This document shows positions 10,764 to 22,818 of a stretch of DNA of 64,000 nucleotides, one piece after another; position 1 is the stretch's first letter; each line of letters starts with the position of its first letter. Source of the DNA: Macrobrachium rosenbergii (Eukaryota > Arthropoda > Malacostraca > Decapoda > Palaemonidae); NCBI RefSeq assembly GCF_040412425.1, contig NC_089792.1, positions 17,930,883-17,994,882 of the forward strand, read 5' to 3'. The notes beneath the pieces were generated by a model, which saw nothing but the letters and a program-made list of their open reading frames with translations, searched no databases and was not told the DNA's origin. Both the position numbers and the translations under genes were made by a program.

Positions 10764-11545
10764 CTATTCGGCCGTGATGTCATCGGAAAGGCGGCTCCTG
10801 ATTGGCTGTCTTCTCCTCGATCTAAGCCTACTGCTGATTGGCGATGGTGCAATTTCTTGAGGAAGGCAGATTAACCAATTGTTCTCAAGGTGAAGGGCGG
10901 CACCTCTGCCATCCTCAGGTGTCAGCAGGGCGTCCTCTGAGCGAGGGTTAAAGTTGTCCTCAACGTTGGGGAGTCTTTGAGTCGTAAATGGGTGCGAGGG
11001 ACAATCTTGCAGGTCGTCCTCGGGGTGAGATCTTGCTAGGTGGTCACCCTCGGTGCTCTGGAGGTCATCCTCAAGGGGCGTAGGTTGGGATGTGGGTCTT
11101 GCCTGGTTGTCCTCAGCTTTCCTGATGGCAGTAGGGAGAAGGAAGGTCTCCTGGGTCACATTAAGGCTCGGTTTTTCCTTCCCAATGTGGAGCGCCTCCA
11201 GGATGTGAAGATGACGAAGGTCGGGGGTGCTGTCAATAATTTCGAACTGTCCGACAATGTTGCTGCGGTGGATCCTCTGGTTGTGGGCAATCTTACAGTG
11301 ATTAAAGATGGTTCCTTCCTGGGCATGGCAGGAGATCTGTTTGGAGAGGAAAATGGATGTCATGCCGATGTAAGTTCTGGGGCATCCTCGGAAAGGGCAT
11401 GTGTATCGGTACATGACATTCGTCCTCTTCAGGGGATCTTGGGGAGGGGCAGGGTTGTTCTTCATCACTAGACTGCACATCATTTTGCTCCTGTAGAAGA
11501 TAACCAGTTGGATCTTCTTGCTGCTGTCGGTGGGGGCGACGTTGT
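10764..11545 (-). pseudogene. PLE GIY-YIG endonuclease domain with charged C-terminal extension
   Basis: On - the frame runs KKIQLVIFYRSKMMCSLVM, then the PLE phrase PLKRTNVMYRYTCP and the nuclease signature RTYIGMT. It continues with HCKIAHNQRIHR, then EALHIGKEKPSLN, where EAL is the usual catalytic Glu region. This order is typical of the PLE nuclease, which nicks target DNA for primed reverse transcription. The classical GIY half appears as 'MYRYTCP'. After the domain come about 120 residues rich in acidic DDLQ/ED repeats and an Arg-rich end, unusually long. No stop occurs from 11483 to 10764; the RT domain upstream is absent. Confidence 0.8.
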
Positions 11546-11771
11546 CCCTAATGATATTTTTCAGGGCCTGTTATCCTCCTTATATCATGGGTGGTAATTC
11601 CCTTTGTAGAAGAGGGTGATCATCTCAGGTGTATCTTGTTTCTGCTCTTGGTTGTACCACTTCTACATCATCCTTCTGTAGGCAGCCTGGGGGCTCCTGT
11701 TGGGATGACCATTATTAATAATACCTAGGAGGCCCGTCCCATTTCACGATGAGTATCGGTCCACAATGAAC

Positions 11772-11912
11772 AGTGGGTAAGGGCCCTCCTGGCGTACGCA
11801 GTGATGATGGAGTTCTTGTATCTCGCAACCATTCCAGTGCAAGAAAAGCAATTGTAAGGCGAATTGAGCTTTTACTATATAAAATAAATGCTGTTGAAAG
11901 TTTAACAAAACC
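11772..11912 (-). repeat. PLE terminal repeat, right copy (inverted)
   Basis: Reverse-complement match to 10468-10610, ending at the (AAT)n tract. The match weakens toward 11780. Confidence 0.75.

Positions 11913-11942
<30 letters not shown>
11913..11942. repeat. (AAT)n at the right edge of the PLE
   Basis: Ten AAT units separate the PLE terminal repeat from LINE coding sequence. Confidence 0.95.
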
Positions 11943-11944
<2 letters not shown>

Positions 11945-12062
11945 TTTTTAAATTATCCAGGTGCTTTTCTATGAACATCTGCTTGGTGGCGTGGTAGCGA
12001 GGAGTGTTTGTGAGGCGTCTCGGATTGTCATTGTGAATAGTGGTGGCATGTCTCATGGCTTC

Positions 12063-12500
12063 TCAGGTATAGTTCATCCAAAGGGAACATCCATATATAC
12101 TGTAGCAGTATGAGTGGAAGAGCAGCAGTTTTGTGTCTTGGTGACAGAAGGTAAACCTCCTTGCAATCATGTTGCCAGTTGCACATAGTTTACGACGCCT
12201 CTGTTCTGTGTCTGCTGTATATTTTAAGTCGTCCTTGATGACATGGCCCAAATATGGAAATTCATGCACGAATTCCAGACAGTGATTTCTAAGGAAAATT
12301 TTTGGTTCTGCAATACGCTTAAGTGATCTTGGGAGCAGCGACATGCACAGAGTCTTGGTTTTGTAGTATAAGATATCAAATTCCTCTGCATAACTGTGGC
12401 AAGTATCGATTAGTTAATGGAGACCTTGTACTGATGGGGAAATCGGAACCATATCGTCGGCATAACAGAGGTTGTTTATTGTTCTATTGTTGGTAGTGCA
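12063..12500 (-). pseudogene. LINE RT palm (YADD) and thumb
   Basis: On - INNLCYADDMVPISPSVQG holds the catalytic aspartates of RT motif C. After an in-frame stop and a frame change the ORF continues SLLPRSLKRIAEPKIFL, HEFPYLGHVIKDDL and the basic QRRRKL segment to SLWMNYT. Both catalytic Asp are present, but the ORF is broken. Confidence 0.82.
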
Positions 12501-12654
12501 CCAGACTGCTGTTCAGGGCATCTGTGTACGTATTAAACAGGTATGGAGAGAGAATGCCCCCTTGTTGGAGCCCGTTTAGGGAGCCAAAGGTGTACAACAA
12601 TACGTTACCCCATATGACAGATGTGCTTTGTGGAGAGCCAGCAATATAAAGTAC

Positions 12655-12914
12655 AGGCAGTCCTCACTTATCAACAGCGTCAGTTAATGGCGTTCCGGTT
12701 TTATGATGCTTGGCTAACTATGTTGTTAACCAGATTTTCGGTGACAGTAAGCGATTTTTGGTGTCGGTAAGCAGTTTATTGGTGCCAATAAGCAGTTTAT
12801 TGGCGCTTATGACATCGTAAACACCGTTTATTACGATAATTATTGGCGTTTTTTGGTTATGGTATCGCGATTGTTTGGGAATGGAACCCCGTCATTAACC
12901 GAGGACTGCTACCA
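12655..12914. mobile_element. TA-flanked MITE inside the LINE
   Basis: Inverted GCAGTCCTC termini (12657-12665 and 12902-12910) lie next to TA dinucleotides. The interior has short direct repeats (AAGCAGTTTATTGG near 12769 and 12790) and palindromic GGCGTT...AACGCC-like parts. It interrupts the LINE ORF between RT fingers and palm. It looks like a Tc1/mariner-type non-autonomous element; the same terminal phrase occurs at 56013. Confidence 0.6.
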
Positions 12915-13039
12915 ATTAAATATAGAGGTTTGCCCCTTTTGTGCAGCTTCAGGTAGTTTACTCTGTCAAATGCTTTTCTCACATCTACAAAACGGGAAAA
13001 CAGGAGAGGCTGATGATAGGTAATAGTTCAGCAATTCTT

Positions 13040-14089
13040 TCAGGATGTAGATGCAGGTGTTGGTTGAGTGGTTTGCTTTAAATCCAAACTGGTTGTGTGT
13101 AGAAAGGGGAGAAGTCTCACTAGAAGAATTGACTTAAGTATCTTTGACGCAGTTATAGTAATTGCAATCAGGTGATAATTGCCAGGGTCAGCTGCATCCT
13201 TTTGCTTGTTTTTGATTATGGTATTAAGTGAACTAAGAGTAGGGAGTCTAGAAGAAACTGGTGAATTATGCATACACTGAATAGAGCAGCTAGCAAAATG
13301 TAAGTTATCGGATGGCAGAATTTGAAAGCTTTAGCAGGTAGACCATCGCAGCTGGATGATTTATTATTAGGTAGGTTGTTTATGGCATCGCTGATGTTAC
13401 CTGGTGTAATACGATTGGCGAATTGAAATTGAATGTTACCAGTAATGAGGTTATTTGCATCCCTTTGGGAGTCTTGGCTGTTTATGCAATTCATGGTGGT
13501 GCTGAAGTGATCGCCCCACATTCTTGCGATAGTCTCATCACCGATGGCTTCTCCTACTCTCAGTGATAGCTTGTTAGTTTTGGGATTTAGGGATTGAATA
13601 TCTTTTCCAAAGATGAGGGTAATTGCCAGATTATAATTATCTAGACATTGCATCAGCTCTTAGTTGCTTTTCATTTATTCTGCAGTGCTTAAGAGCAAGT
13701 TTGAACTCTGCTCTCACCTGTCTCATTAGCAATGCAAAGTGTCCTTCCCTTGGGCTACCATTTTGACTCCACACTAAAAACATTCGTGAAAGTGTATACA
13801 GATCTTTAACCAAGTCATTCCAGCCAGGTATATTACGAGAGTTGACTTGACGAAATCTAAAGGTATCCCTGCTGGAGGCAAGCGAAGTGGAAATTGTGTT
13901 CGAATAGAATTCTTTCAGATCTCTCCTGTGGTGGTCTTTTCTACGTTTTGGGTTAGTGCACAATAAGGCGTCTGTCGGTTGAACTTTTGACCGCAACCCG
14001 GTTTCCATGGTTTCCTTAAAGGATCTGGTTTTCTGCTGTTTTTTAAAATCCCAGTTAACGGCAGGTGGGTGATCAGTTAAGATGTTCAT
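13040..14089 (-). pseudogene. LINE endonuclease end, linker and RT fingers
   Basis: Three overlapping frames on -. They are 14089-13637 (ILTDHPPAVNWDFKKQ, then a basic linker), 13653-13216 (GNISDAINNLPNNKSSSCDG, RT motif 0/1) and 13273-13040 (IIKNKQKDAADPGNYHLIA, RT motif 2, then the SKILxSILLVRLLPFL helix). Order and spacing match a LINE ORF2; each junction is a frame change. Confidence 0.8.
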
Positions 14090-14100
14090 GGTAGGTGCTC

Positions 14101-16804
14101 ACATTCCTGCACTTCTTTGGACACTGTCATTTATTTAAAATTATTCTGATATACCTGCCAATGTCCTCATTGTAAGCTCTAGCATCTATAGTGCCTACTG
14201 CCTTTGTGATACCAATGTGATTATTAGTCTTGATACTCATGTCAGATTCCTTTTCCAGTTCCTCAAAAATGTGGTACAGTATAATTTCTTCCTCATTGCA
14301 TGGTACTTTGCCTTAGGTGCCTCATTATGAAGACTTGATTCTTTGGTTGCTCTCTCATGCATAATGCCAAAATGACAATTTTAGCCATTTTTTCTCACCC
14401 TTTCCCCTAGCACATTTTATAGCAAGCTCAGGTAGTCTTCTTTTAAAATTTCCTTGATGCAATGCATACCTTTCCTTTGTATACCATTACAGTAAGGCTC
14501 CTTTCTCTCTATTCTGGCCGTATCTCCTCTTTTATCAGGTTTTTATATATTGTGGTAAACTCATGAATGACTGGCTTTCAGGCTTCTTATGTTAAGCCAC
14601 TTTCATTCTGGATGATCTACAGGGCCCGAAAGTCCTTTTAGGCTCTTCAACTGTTATGCTTTCCGTTGGTCCCTCTATGCATATGCTTTTGTTACTTTAA
14701 CAGGAACTAAAATGTTTGGGATGCCTTGATGGTCAGCCGAATAAAAAGGGCTAATTATGGGAAATGAGTTTGTGATGAGCAAACAGTTGATTAATGTTAA
14801 TTATTAAGCAAGTCATTTTTTTGTTACTGATCAATGAAAGAAGTTTTAGATGAACCAAGTTTATTAAGCAGATAAATCTTCTGGAATGTAATTGCCTCAA
14901 TTTCAAATTTAGATTTGCTTAATACCAAATCTTTTGGGGAAACTTTACTAACAGGTTCATGTGCAGTTTATTTAAATGAACAAAAAACACTTCTACACTA
15001 TAGTTTACTGGATTTTAGAATATACAGTGGATTGCCTTTTAAGAAAATAGAGATGCAAGAAAAAAATATTTTGATAAGGAAATCAAATATTTTGGAATTT
15101 CAGTTGAATGTTAGTACTTTATAATTTTCATAATATGTAGAATTAAATTTTTTTAATTTTAATTTTTATTACTTTAAGGAGAGTGAATTCTGTAGACTCG
15201 CATTTGTAGGTGAGTAAAAAAAAAGATAATATTGTACATGTATTTAGTAACATCTGCACTTCTAGAATTGTAGATTAGTACGTTATTGGTTATATATGTA
15301 GTGTACCTCCAGCTTGTAAGGAACTGTTAATTGATAAAAGATCAAGAGTCTTGTATATATTTTGTAGAGAATTCTGTGCTCAAATTGTATCTTCTATATC
15401 TTTGCTTTCTGCAGTGTCATTTTATTCTTGTTTTTGGTAATTCGCCTTATGAAAAATTGATATAAAATCAGGAATTAAAATGAGAGAAATGCATTGAGCA
15501 AAATTGCTAAAGCTAATTGACTATGGATTGCAACTGTATCCATTCTAGGCAAAAATAAAATAAGCATTTTGTGGGAGAATAGTTTATAATGTATAACTAT
15601 TAATTTTATCAAATATTTGTCCAGAGGAAGAGTGGTAAATTAGATTTTATTTTTAAGTAGAATGCTATGCTATGCATATTAGTGTTACTCTTGTACAGTA
15701 TTTGTATACCTTATTTGAGCCGGATTATGTAGCTGTATTATTTGTCATTACCAAAGACTTTGCATTAGTTCTGTTCCAGATTAAGATGATTTTCTGTGAC
15801 ATTAATCCTGATATTATACTGTACAGTATAAATAATTCTATAAGTACTTTAGGCCAGTAAGCTGTCAGATATTTGGTAAGGTATGCAACGATTGAGTTTT
15901 AAATTGAAAGGAATAAATCACGGTTAGTTTGATTATTTGTTTTGAAAAATAATTGAACCAGAGGAGTATCTGTTACAAGTATTTTGACTCATCATCTTTG
16001 AAGCCTGTAATCAATTAATAAAAGTTACAGAGTACAGTATTTATATGTATCTATGATGTAGGATCTGCAGTGCTGTTATCTAGTTATAGTAATGTTTCAA
16101 TAAAACTGTAGCCTTGCAGATTGCCATTACATTTATTGCATTTTACTTTTGATGCCTCTACAGCCTTTTATTGTTTAGACAGGGCAAACAAAAGAAAACT
16201 GCAATTGTTTTAAGAAAAGAAAAAATTAATCTGTAAATGTTATGTCTGGGATCTTAAAAAAAAAAAACATATTACTGGGACCTTCAAGGTATATGTATTG
16301 TATTAGCATGTAGCTGGATACACATCAAAGAGGAGCCAGCAACCATCATTGATCTTCATGTTCCAAATTTTATTAATCAATTTTACAGTACTATGCTACC
16401 CGGAGGGTGATCATAGTAGGAAATTTTTCCATTTTCTCAAGAGACACTTCCTTATCACTTAAAGATTTTAATAGAAAAAGTCTTATTTCCAAATTCAGGG
16501 TAGTCTACTAGTATATTTCAGTGTGGTTTCACAAGTATTAGAGATGAGGTTTTTGAGGATTAGAGATATTAAGCAAGGACACAATACTCTAGTTTGTATT
16601 GATTGATTGACTGAATAAAATCGAACAGAGTGATTATAAACATAATTAATGCCTTGTACTTTATTCAAGAATAAAGTAAGTCTTATTGAAAAAGCATGTC
16701 ATATTCAACCTCATTTCTTCGTTATAAATGAGTTTGGTAACTAATATATAAAGGATATTCATTGTATTTATACAAGCCTATATTTCTGTGTAGACATACT
16801 GTAA
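14101..16804. other. No gene recognised
   Basis: AT-rich DNA. The segment 14160-14290 has an open - frame (EEEIILYHIFEELEKESDM) that might be LINE-derived but is not identifiable. The remainder shows no coding signal, and no RNA gene was seen. Confidence 0.45.
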
Positions 16805-17144
16805 GGAACCCTTAAATGCTGGGTAGTTTAGGCAACAGACAAACCTTGAGGTTGGGTAGTTTTTATTGTAGCTAATAAAGTCCTTATTGTTTTTGCTGTC
16901 ATAAATCTCGTTAATAACCATTAAAGAAATAATTCATATATTTACATAGTTTATTCATATACAGTAATTCATAGAATAGAAGCTACTTTACTAGTGTAAT
17001 CAAGGAGACCTTAATACTGATACTGTACTTGATCAAGATAATTATGATGAACAAATTATGATGGAATGGCTTCATAGGAGTACCTTGTTGAATCTTATGA
17101 TAGAGGTGGTACAGTGTCTGTCCTGCCTAGCATTTAAGGGTTAA
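16805..17144. mobile_element. Second piggyBac-type MITE
   Basis: The termini CCCTTAAATGCTGGGTAG (16809) and, inverted, CCCTTAAATGCTAGGCAG (ending 17140) match at 16 of 18 positions. The right flank is TTAA (17141-17144); the left flank is GGAA, a decayed TTAA. The 332 bp interior is non-coding. The CCCTT start and TTAA site are piggyBac features, shared with the element at 2166. Confidence 0.7.
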
Positions 17145-19783
17145 GCTGAAGGAAAACCTTTATATGTATGTAATATGAAATTAGTCTGTGGATAAAATTT
17201 TCCTTGGGAGGAAAATGAGGAGTGAGATTTGAGGATTGAAAATACTTCAAGGAAAAACTTTTGGGCATGCCAGTTATATATGAACACTTTCAAGTTATTT
17301 TATGGGTGATATTGTTAGATGTAAAAAACTTTAAAATTTGTATCAGACCTGAATTTGTAATTTTTCATAGCTCTATTTTTGAATTCATCATTAAAAATAC
17401 AAAAAGAAATAGTACCATATAACATTTTAAATGTTATTTAACATTAATTATGTAGTTATGAACTAAATTTACACAGGGTGATATTAAGTGAAGTTCATAA
17501 AAATATTGAAGACCATAGTTTTTCCCATATTAGGTGCTTATAATTGTGTTAATTTAAAAGTATTCTTTTTATTAAATTCATTTTTATAATGTACATCATT
17601 ATCACTTAATGCAACTCGTTGTAGTACAGTATTAGCAACTACTAAATGCAACATCAAAGGCAGTTCAACAAACAAGCATCATGGGTTTTTGAAAAACCTG
17701 AACATCTACAGTACAAAATTCATATAACCTCAGAGAATAACCCTTTTTGTACCTTTGTTTATAGAAAGTGTCTTTATAGATGTACAGTTGTATGTGAAAC
17801 ATTAACAAGTGTCTCTAACACCGTAGGTCATAAAGCAGTATATTTACAATACTCGATGTAAAATGCTTCTTTAAGGATGATATTTTACACTTTTACCACT
17901 TTGGTTTTTTCTGAAAGGATGTTAGTTCTTCTGTTGTGCCTGGAATCAACCCCAGTCTCAGCCTCAGAAAGACAAATTTTGTAAGTGTCCTTACAGGCTA
18001 AATAAAAAAAATATAGACATTTCTTATTAAGAGCTACCATGATTATTTATTTTTAAAAAATTTACCAAATTTTACTTCCATTATAGGAGGATAATAAGTT
18101 CCCCACAAAATTATCATTGCGTGTAGTTGGTATAAAGTATTAAATGATTTAATTAAGTATTGTAACAAGGTTTTCTCTGTGTAGTTGTGTTGTTCAGTAA
18201 GGGTTTCAGTGATGTGGAATATCCATAGTAGTATGTATCTATTTTGACTACTCTTATATTTGTGCTTCCATAGACACTGGGTATGTAAAGATTTGGAAAA
18301 TCCAGGAAATGGTAGGTCTGACAGTGGCTACTAACCTTTAGAGCATTTTTTTGTTACATTATCTGGTATTTTACTTCAGAACCCAAGGTTTTAAAGGTTA
18401 CAGACTTCAACAGAGAATACAATTTTAGGGCATTAGTATTTGATTTATAAAAGTGGTCTGGTGACCTGGCACTGGAACCATTTAGTTATTTTGTACTATG
18501 GCATTATGAGCTCCTTTGTTCATCAAATGATGTACTCAGATTACCTTTTCATGTCTGGAGTGAATCCATGTGGCTCTGAATTATATGGTAGAGAAGCTAG
18601 AAATTTGGCCAATTGTATAGCCATCATTTAGGAGCATGGCTGGTAGCCAGTGATATGTGGGACTAGGTTTCATAGTCATTTGGGTATTTGTAGCATTTTA
18701 TTTCTTCATTATCTTATTTTGCTTATTCAGTCTTTAGGTAACTAGTGGGTGCATTCATGTTTGTATATTTAGTGGCAAAATATAGGGGTGGAAGCATCCT
18801 GGCATATACTAATTCACTCTTCCTCCTACTTGTCTCTTGGTTAAGCAAGTAACTCCATTTTGATGAAACACCAATATGGATCAAATTCATTAGTATGTTG
18901 CTCACAGTTTACTTCAATCCTAGGCAGATGTCCAAGTCCCTACAAGTAGGGGAGGTGCCCTTTCTTTCTTTGGAAAGCTTTTTTTCTTTTTTTTTGGAAT
19001 GACTAGTCTTCTAGCAAGGATAATTATTTAAACTTTGACAGTCTTCTCAGGAAGTAGAAATATTTTCTGTACTGAAGTATGCCTCGTTTAAGAACAATCG
19101 CTAATCTCCTAACGATTGTTTTTGTGAAGTGGGTATCCGTTAACATTTTTCCAATCTAGCCATGGAGAGAACCTTGAAAATTTTCGAGGGAGGGTGGGGT
19201 GTTTGCCAGTGGCTGCTGGGTGGTAGTGGCCTTTAGTAGCCAATTCTTTTCCTGAATGGATAAAAAATGGTGCAGTCTCAGAGATGTCTTTCACTTTCTT
19301 TGTTGAACTCTTTTATTTAAATTAAGCAATGGTTACCTTTTTATCATTGTCCCCTAGTATTTTATTCAAATAGTAGACAACTGAGGATTTCATTGTAAGG
19401 ATCCATGGATCCTGGCATTACGTTCATCTTTTAGCCCCGTGAAAGACAGGAATTTATTGCAATTCTAGCCAAGCCCCAGGATGCTTTACTCTGTGTAGGA
19501 TTGTTACTGTAAAGTGGTTTAAAGAGGCAACTTTTTCACGTTTTTACTCTCGCTGGCTTACCCAAAGGATTTGTTTGTTCTGAAGTGAGAAGTAAGAACT
19601 GAAGCAAAGTAAAGTTAAAAAAGTTGGCCAGCTAATGAGAAGAGACCAAGCTGACCAGATGAAATGTAATTTACAGAAAGCATAGGGACAGGGGCTTGAG
19701 AGGATGCTTTAAAGACCCTTCTGCAACATTCACAACATGACCTATCTGCTCCCCAGGATATTGATCACCTATGACTATTTTTC
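17145..19783. other. No gene recognised
   Basis: AT-rich intergenic DNA with short open frames only. Near 19084-19160 a somewhat GC-richer segment begins, without recognisable content. Confidence 0.45.
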
Positions 19784-19850
19784 TTAACGAGGAGCAAACT
19801 GCAGGGATGATGTATTTATATGCATCATCCTGCAGTTTGCTCCTTGTTAA
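19784..19850. other. Near-perfect 28 bp-stem hairpin (pre-miRNA-like or micro-palindrome)
   Basis: The left arm 19784-19812 (core GAGCAAACTGCAGGGATGATG) pairs with the right arm 19823-19850 (core CATCATCCTGCAGTTTGCTC). There is one bulged G, one C/T difference that still pairs as G-U in RNA, and a 10 nt loop. Pairing resumes outside (TATGAC ... GTCATA). Size and shape fit a microRNA precursor. A collapsed palindromic transposon is the alternative. It matches no miRNA I can recall. Confidence 0.5.
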
Positions 19851-22443
19851 CTGTCATATTGGCATATTTGTTACCATAACCATCTTCTTGGCAGCTGTTT
19901 TTATACATATTTTTTCATTGCAGCTGGCTACTCCTTGGTAGCTGTCTGTTATGGTTGCAGACTGTTGGAACCTGGTCAGTTCCAATGCCATTACAAACCT
20001 AGAGATAGGCAGACAGTGTTACCTGTGTAGGCTCTGTTTCCTTATAAGCTTTCCATGGAAACTAGTAAATCTTTAGTATGTTTTGTTCAAAAATTGCAAG
20101 AATAAAGTAAAAACTAGCTATGACTCCAAAACTCAAACCAGCTTTTGAGATAGTCATTGTTAAACCAGCTTTTGAGACAAGTCATTGTTGGGTTGGCTGC
20201 AAGCTTTAGTGATGCCATGGGAACATGGTTCCTGTTGTCTTTAAAACACTTTGCCAAGAGACCTTACAAAATTAGTCAATATTGTTGGCAACTGAAATTG
20301 CATATATTCATTACCTTAATGCCACATTAGCTTGTATGGCTTGTGTTAGTAGTGTCATATGTTCCAACAGATTCTTAATACAAAATTTTTTTCAATGGCA
20401 TAGTTGAAAACCCAGGCTATAATTTTCAAGAATTAGGATAGAACTACAGCATACATATAGGTTAAGAGCATTAACAGCCAAGTCTGTGAGAAATTAGCAT
20501 GTTCTTCTGATCTAATAAGATTATTTATGGAATAATATTAAATCTGTTACTTGGTAAGCAGAATATAAAACTGTCTTGTTGTGAAAGAAGCTGCTTATTT
20601 ACAGTATTAACTATTTGACTAGTATGACTATGCAGGGATCTTTAGTGGTAGCAGGAACTTTCAGATATCACAAAAGATTGCACATTTGGCATTGCCTTCA
20701 GGTATAGTGACTCTGGTCTTTAGGAGACAACTTACATCTTGACGAAGATTCTGGAGGTCCTTGCTGGAAAAAATGGATAAATAAAACTTGCATGACTTTA
20801 TGATATGGATTAACAAGGAAGTACTCTCTTGGCCTGATGCTTTTATGTTGTGTCAGATGTTACAGTCAAGTTCACTCTAGAACAAAAGATTTTGCCTCAA
20901 GGCTGCAGTATACTTAAGCTTAAGCATGCATACTGCAAGACATCTGGTTCAATATTTGTTGCTGTGGAAGAGAATGGAGACTCCAGTGGTCATCTTTCAA
21001 TTCCAAAACAGTTACCAAAGCCAAAGCATGAAAGTTGCAAAGTAACATTTAATTGGTACATGGAAGGAAGGCAACACAGGCATGTGCTGCACAAACAAAA
21101 TCTTGAAAGGGTTCCAATAAGTGTTGCCTAAATGGGAGTGGAGCATAGGGACGTTCATCAGGAAAGTGACAGTAGAAAATAAGCAGTGCCATCTAATATG
21201 GGGTCAGCATGTTCAGGCTACTTGTTGTTATCCTGTGTTTCTGGGTAAAGCCAGTTTCTCTGGTGACAAAATTTAATCTGTGAATGGTTAATTTTTAGAT
21301 CTGAGGTATGCAGTATAGCACAAAGGCCACTACCTCCAGACTCTATGGTTACTTTACCAAAGTTGAAATTTAAATAGCAAAGAAAATTTTCAGGACAGAC
21401 TTCATTTGTTTAGCGATAAACACTGCTACAATATCATTTAATGAAATAGGCAATTTTCTTTTCCAGTAATTTGTTTACACATGAGAATTGTATGCAATAT
21501 AACCAGCAGTTATGAGTATTACAAACATGCCACCACAAAATTTTTTTAGTTGTCACTGACTTCAGAAGTGCTTTACAGTTCCTTCAACAAATGAAAATCC
21601 TTTATTCCCACAAATTTTAATTTAAATTATATGAAGCTAGTATAAACTGCAAAATATCTCTTTTCTTTGTGTCAGTGATCTATTATTCATTTTAAAACCC
21701 ATCATCTTCAGTAAATGTCAACTGTGGAATAATTATTACAATAACAACATATTAGGCCAACTGTCGGTTTGTGGTATTTTTCATTCCAAAAGAATGCTAA
21801 ACTGAAGTAATACTATCCAGTCTTTGAACTGATCTCTCTTGCCAGGGTAGGTATATTGGTGAATAACCCACTCGGCCCAATCCTTGTATGCAGAGAATAC
21901 AGAACAATAAAAATGCCAATGTATATCAAGTATCAGAAACTAATCCTTGAGAGAAAGCTTTGTCTGAAACTTCTTTTCCAGTTTATCCAGTTATTGAATT
22001 TTCAGGAGCTGCAATACTTAATAAGATCTAACATAATCACTAGAACAGAATTTTAGGACCCGACCTGTAAGAGTAGTGTGAACTCAGTGGTCTTGTCAAA
22101 CTATTTATTACTAATAATTAAGGAAAAAACCTGAATATGCCTTTATTTTCTACTGCTATGCAAGAAAATACAAAAAGTCTTACGAAATAAAACATTGCTT
22201 CCCACTGGACAAGTAACTAAACTGGAATTTCCCTTCGTTAATGATAAACAATTATTTTTATGAACTTCCTATATTCCACACAGAATAACTTTTGAGTGAT
22301 AAATGAAAGTTTTAGGATATTAACTGCCCTGGCAAACCTGTTGACTTTGTGATGTAATATATGAGAGATAATTGTAAAACTGGTGTATAAATTTGACAAT
22401 TATCACAAGTTTTAAAATAATTTCTATCAGCTGTAATTATATG
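19851..22443. other. No gene recognised
   Basis: The best open frame (20850-21131 on +, 93 codons, Lys/His-rich) has no recognisable domain and no splice context, so it is not called. A short duplication AAACCAGCTTTTGAGA occurs near 20136 and 20163. Confidence 0.45.
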
Positions 22444-22562
22444 TTCCTACAGGGATATAAACACTGTACCTTTCATATATGGAGTATCTTCCAGTGCATG
22501 CACTGGATGAGCCGTGTACTGATTAAACAGGGGTGGTACCTAGGTGGAGATGGGATGCCCAT
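22444..22562 (+). repeat. DIRS left inverted terminal repeat
   Basis: It starts TTCCTACAGGGATATAAACA and includes CATATATGGAGTATCTTCC and TGGTACCTAGGTGGAGA. It pairs with 26470-26590 in reverse orientation at roughly 80 per cent by eye. Confidence 0.75.
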
Positions 22563-22708
22563 TCTAATCCAACCAATGCTACCCATTTTTCTTTGGTCTG
22601 TGATACAGAGAACACGTGTCTTGTGTTCTGTTTGTTACTGTGTGCTGGTTATTCCTTTGTGGTACAGATGTATACTACTGGTGCATATTTTATGCCCAAA
22701 AGTGCTTG

Positions 22709-22727
22709 TTTTTTTTTTTTTTTTTTT
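22709..22727. repeat. Poly-T run
   Basis: A 19 bp T run inside the DIRS 5' region, a likely site of length error. Confidence 0.9.
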
Positions 22728-22818
22728 AAGTGCTTTGGTGTTTGTTCCTGGTTCTTTGTTTCATGGAGAACAAACAGGACTAGCATTGTTGTGAAGGTTG
22801 TGGTCAACCTTGTAGCTG

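Larger units (their letters stand above)
10445..11912 (-). mobile_element. Penelope-like retroelement (PLE), 5'-truncated, inverted terminal repeats
   Basis: PLEs encode a telomerase-related RT fused to a GIY-YIG nuclease. Here only the C-terminal nuclease part remains on -. Two ~140 bp copies of the terminal sequence flank it in opposite orientation (10468-10610 and 11772-11912; shared phrase CTTTTCTTGCACTGGAATGG). (AAT)n tracts lie outside both. PLE terminal repeats are known in direct and inverted arrangement. The element sits in the C-terminal codons of a LINE that continues at 11943. Confidence 0.78.
11943..14100 (-). mobile_element. LINE retrotransposon, RT region, truncated and interrupted
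   Basis: A non-LTR retrotransposon fragment on -. In order from 14089: the end of an EEP endonuclease (NILTDHPPAVNWDF, with TDH in place of SDH), a linker, RT fingers (LPNNKSSSCDGLPAKAF; KDAADPGNYHLIAIT), the palm with YADD (12453-12464), the thumb with EFPYLGHVI and QRRRKLCATGNMIARRF, and the C-terminal RRLTNTPRYHATKQMF near 12000. Frame changes separate these parts. A 255 bp MITE (12657-12912) sits between fingers and palm, and the PLE truncates the end. The clade is uncertain (CR1/Jockey group). Confidence 0.85.

Noticed and set aside
20850..21131. 93-codon plus-strand frame
   Set aside because: No domain, splice signal or homologous copy seen; the length is compatible with chance in this much sequence.
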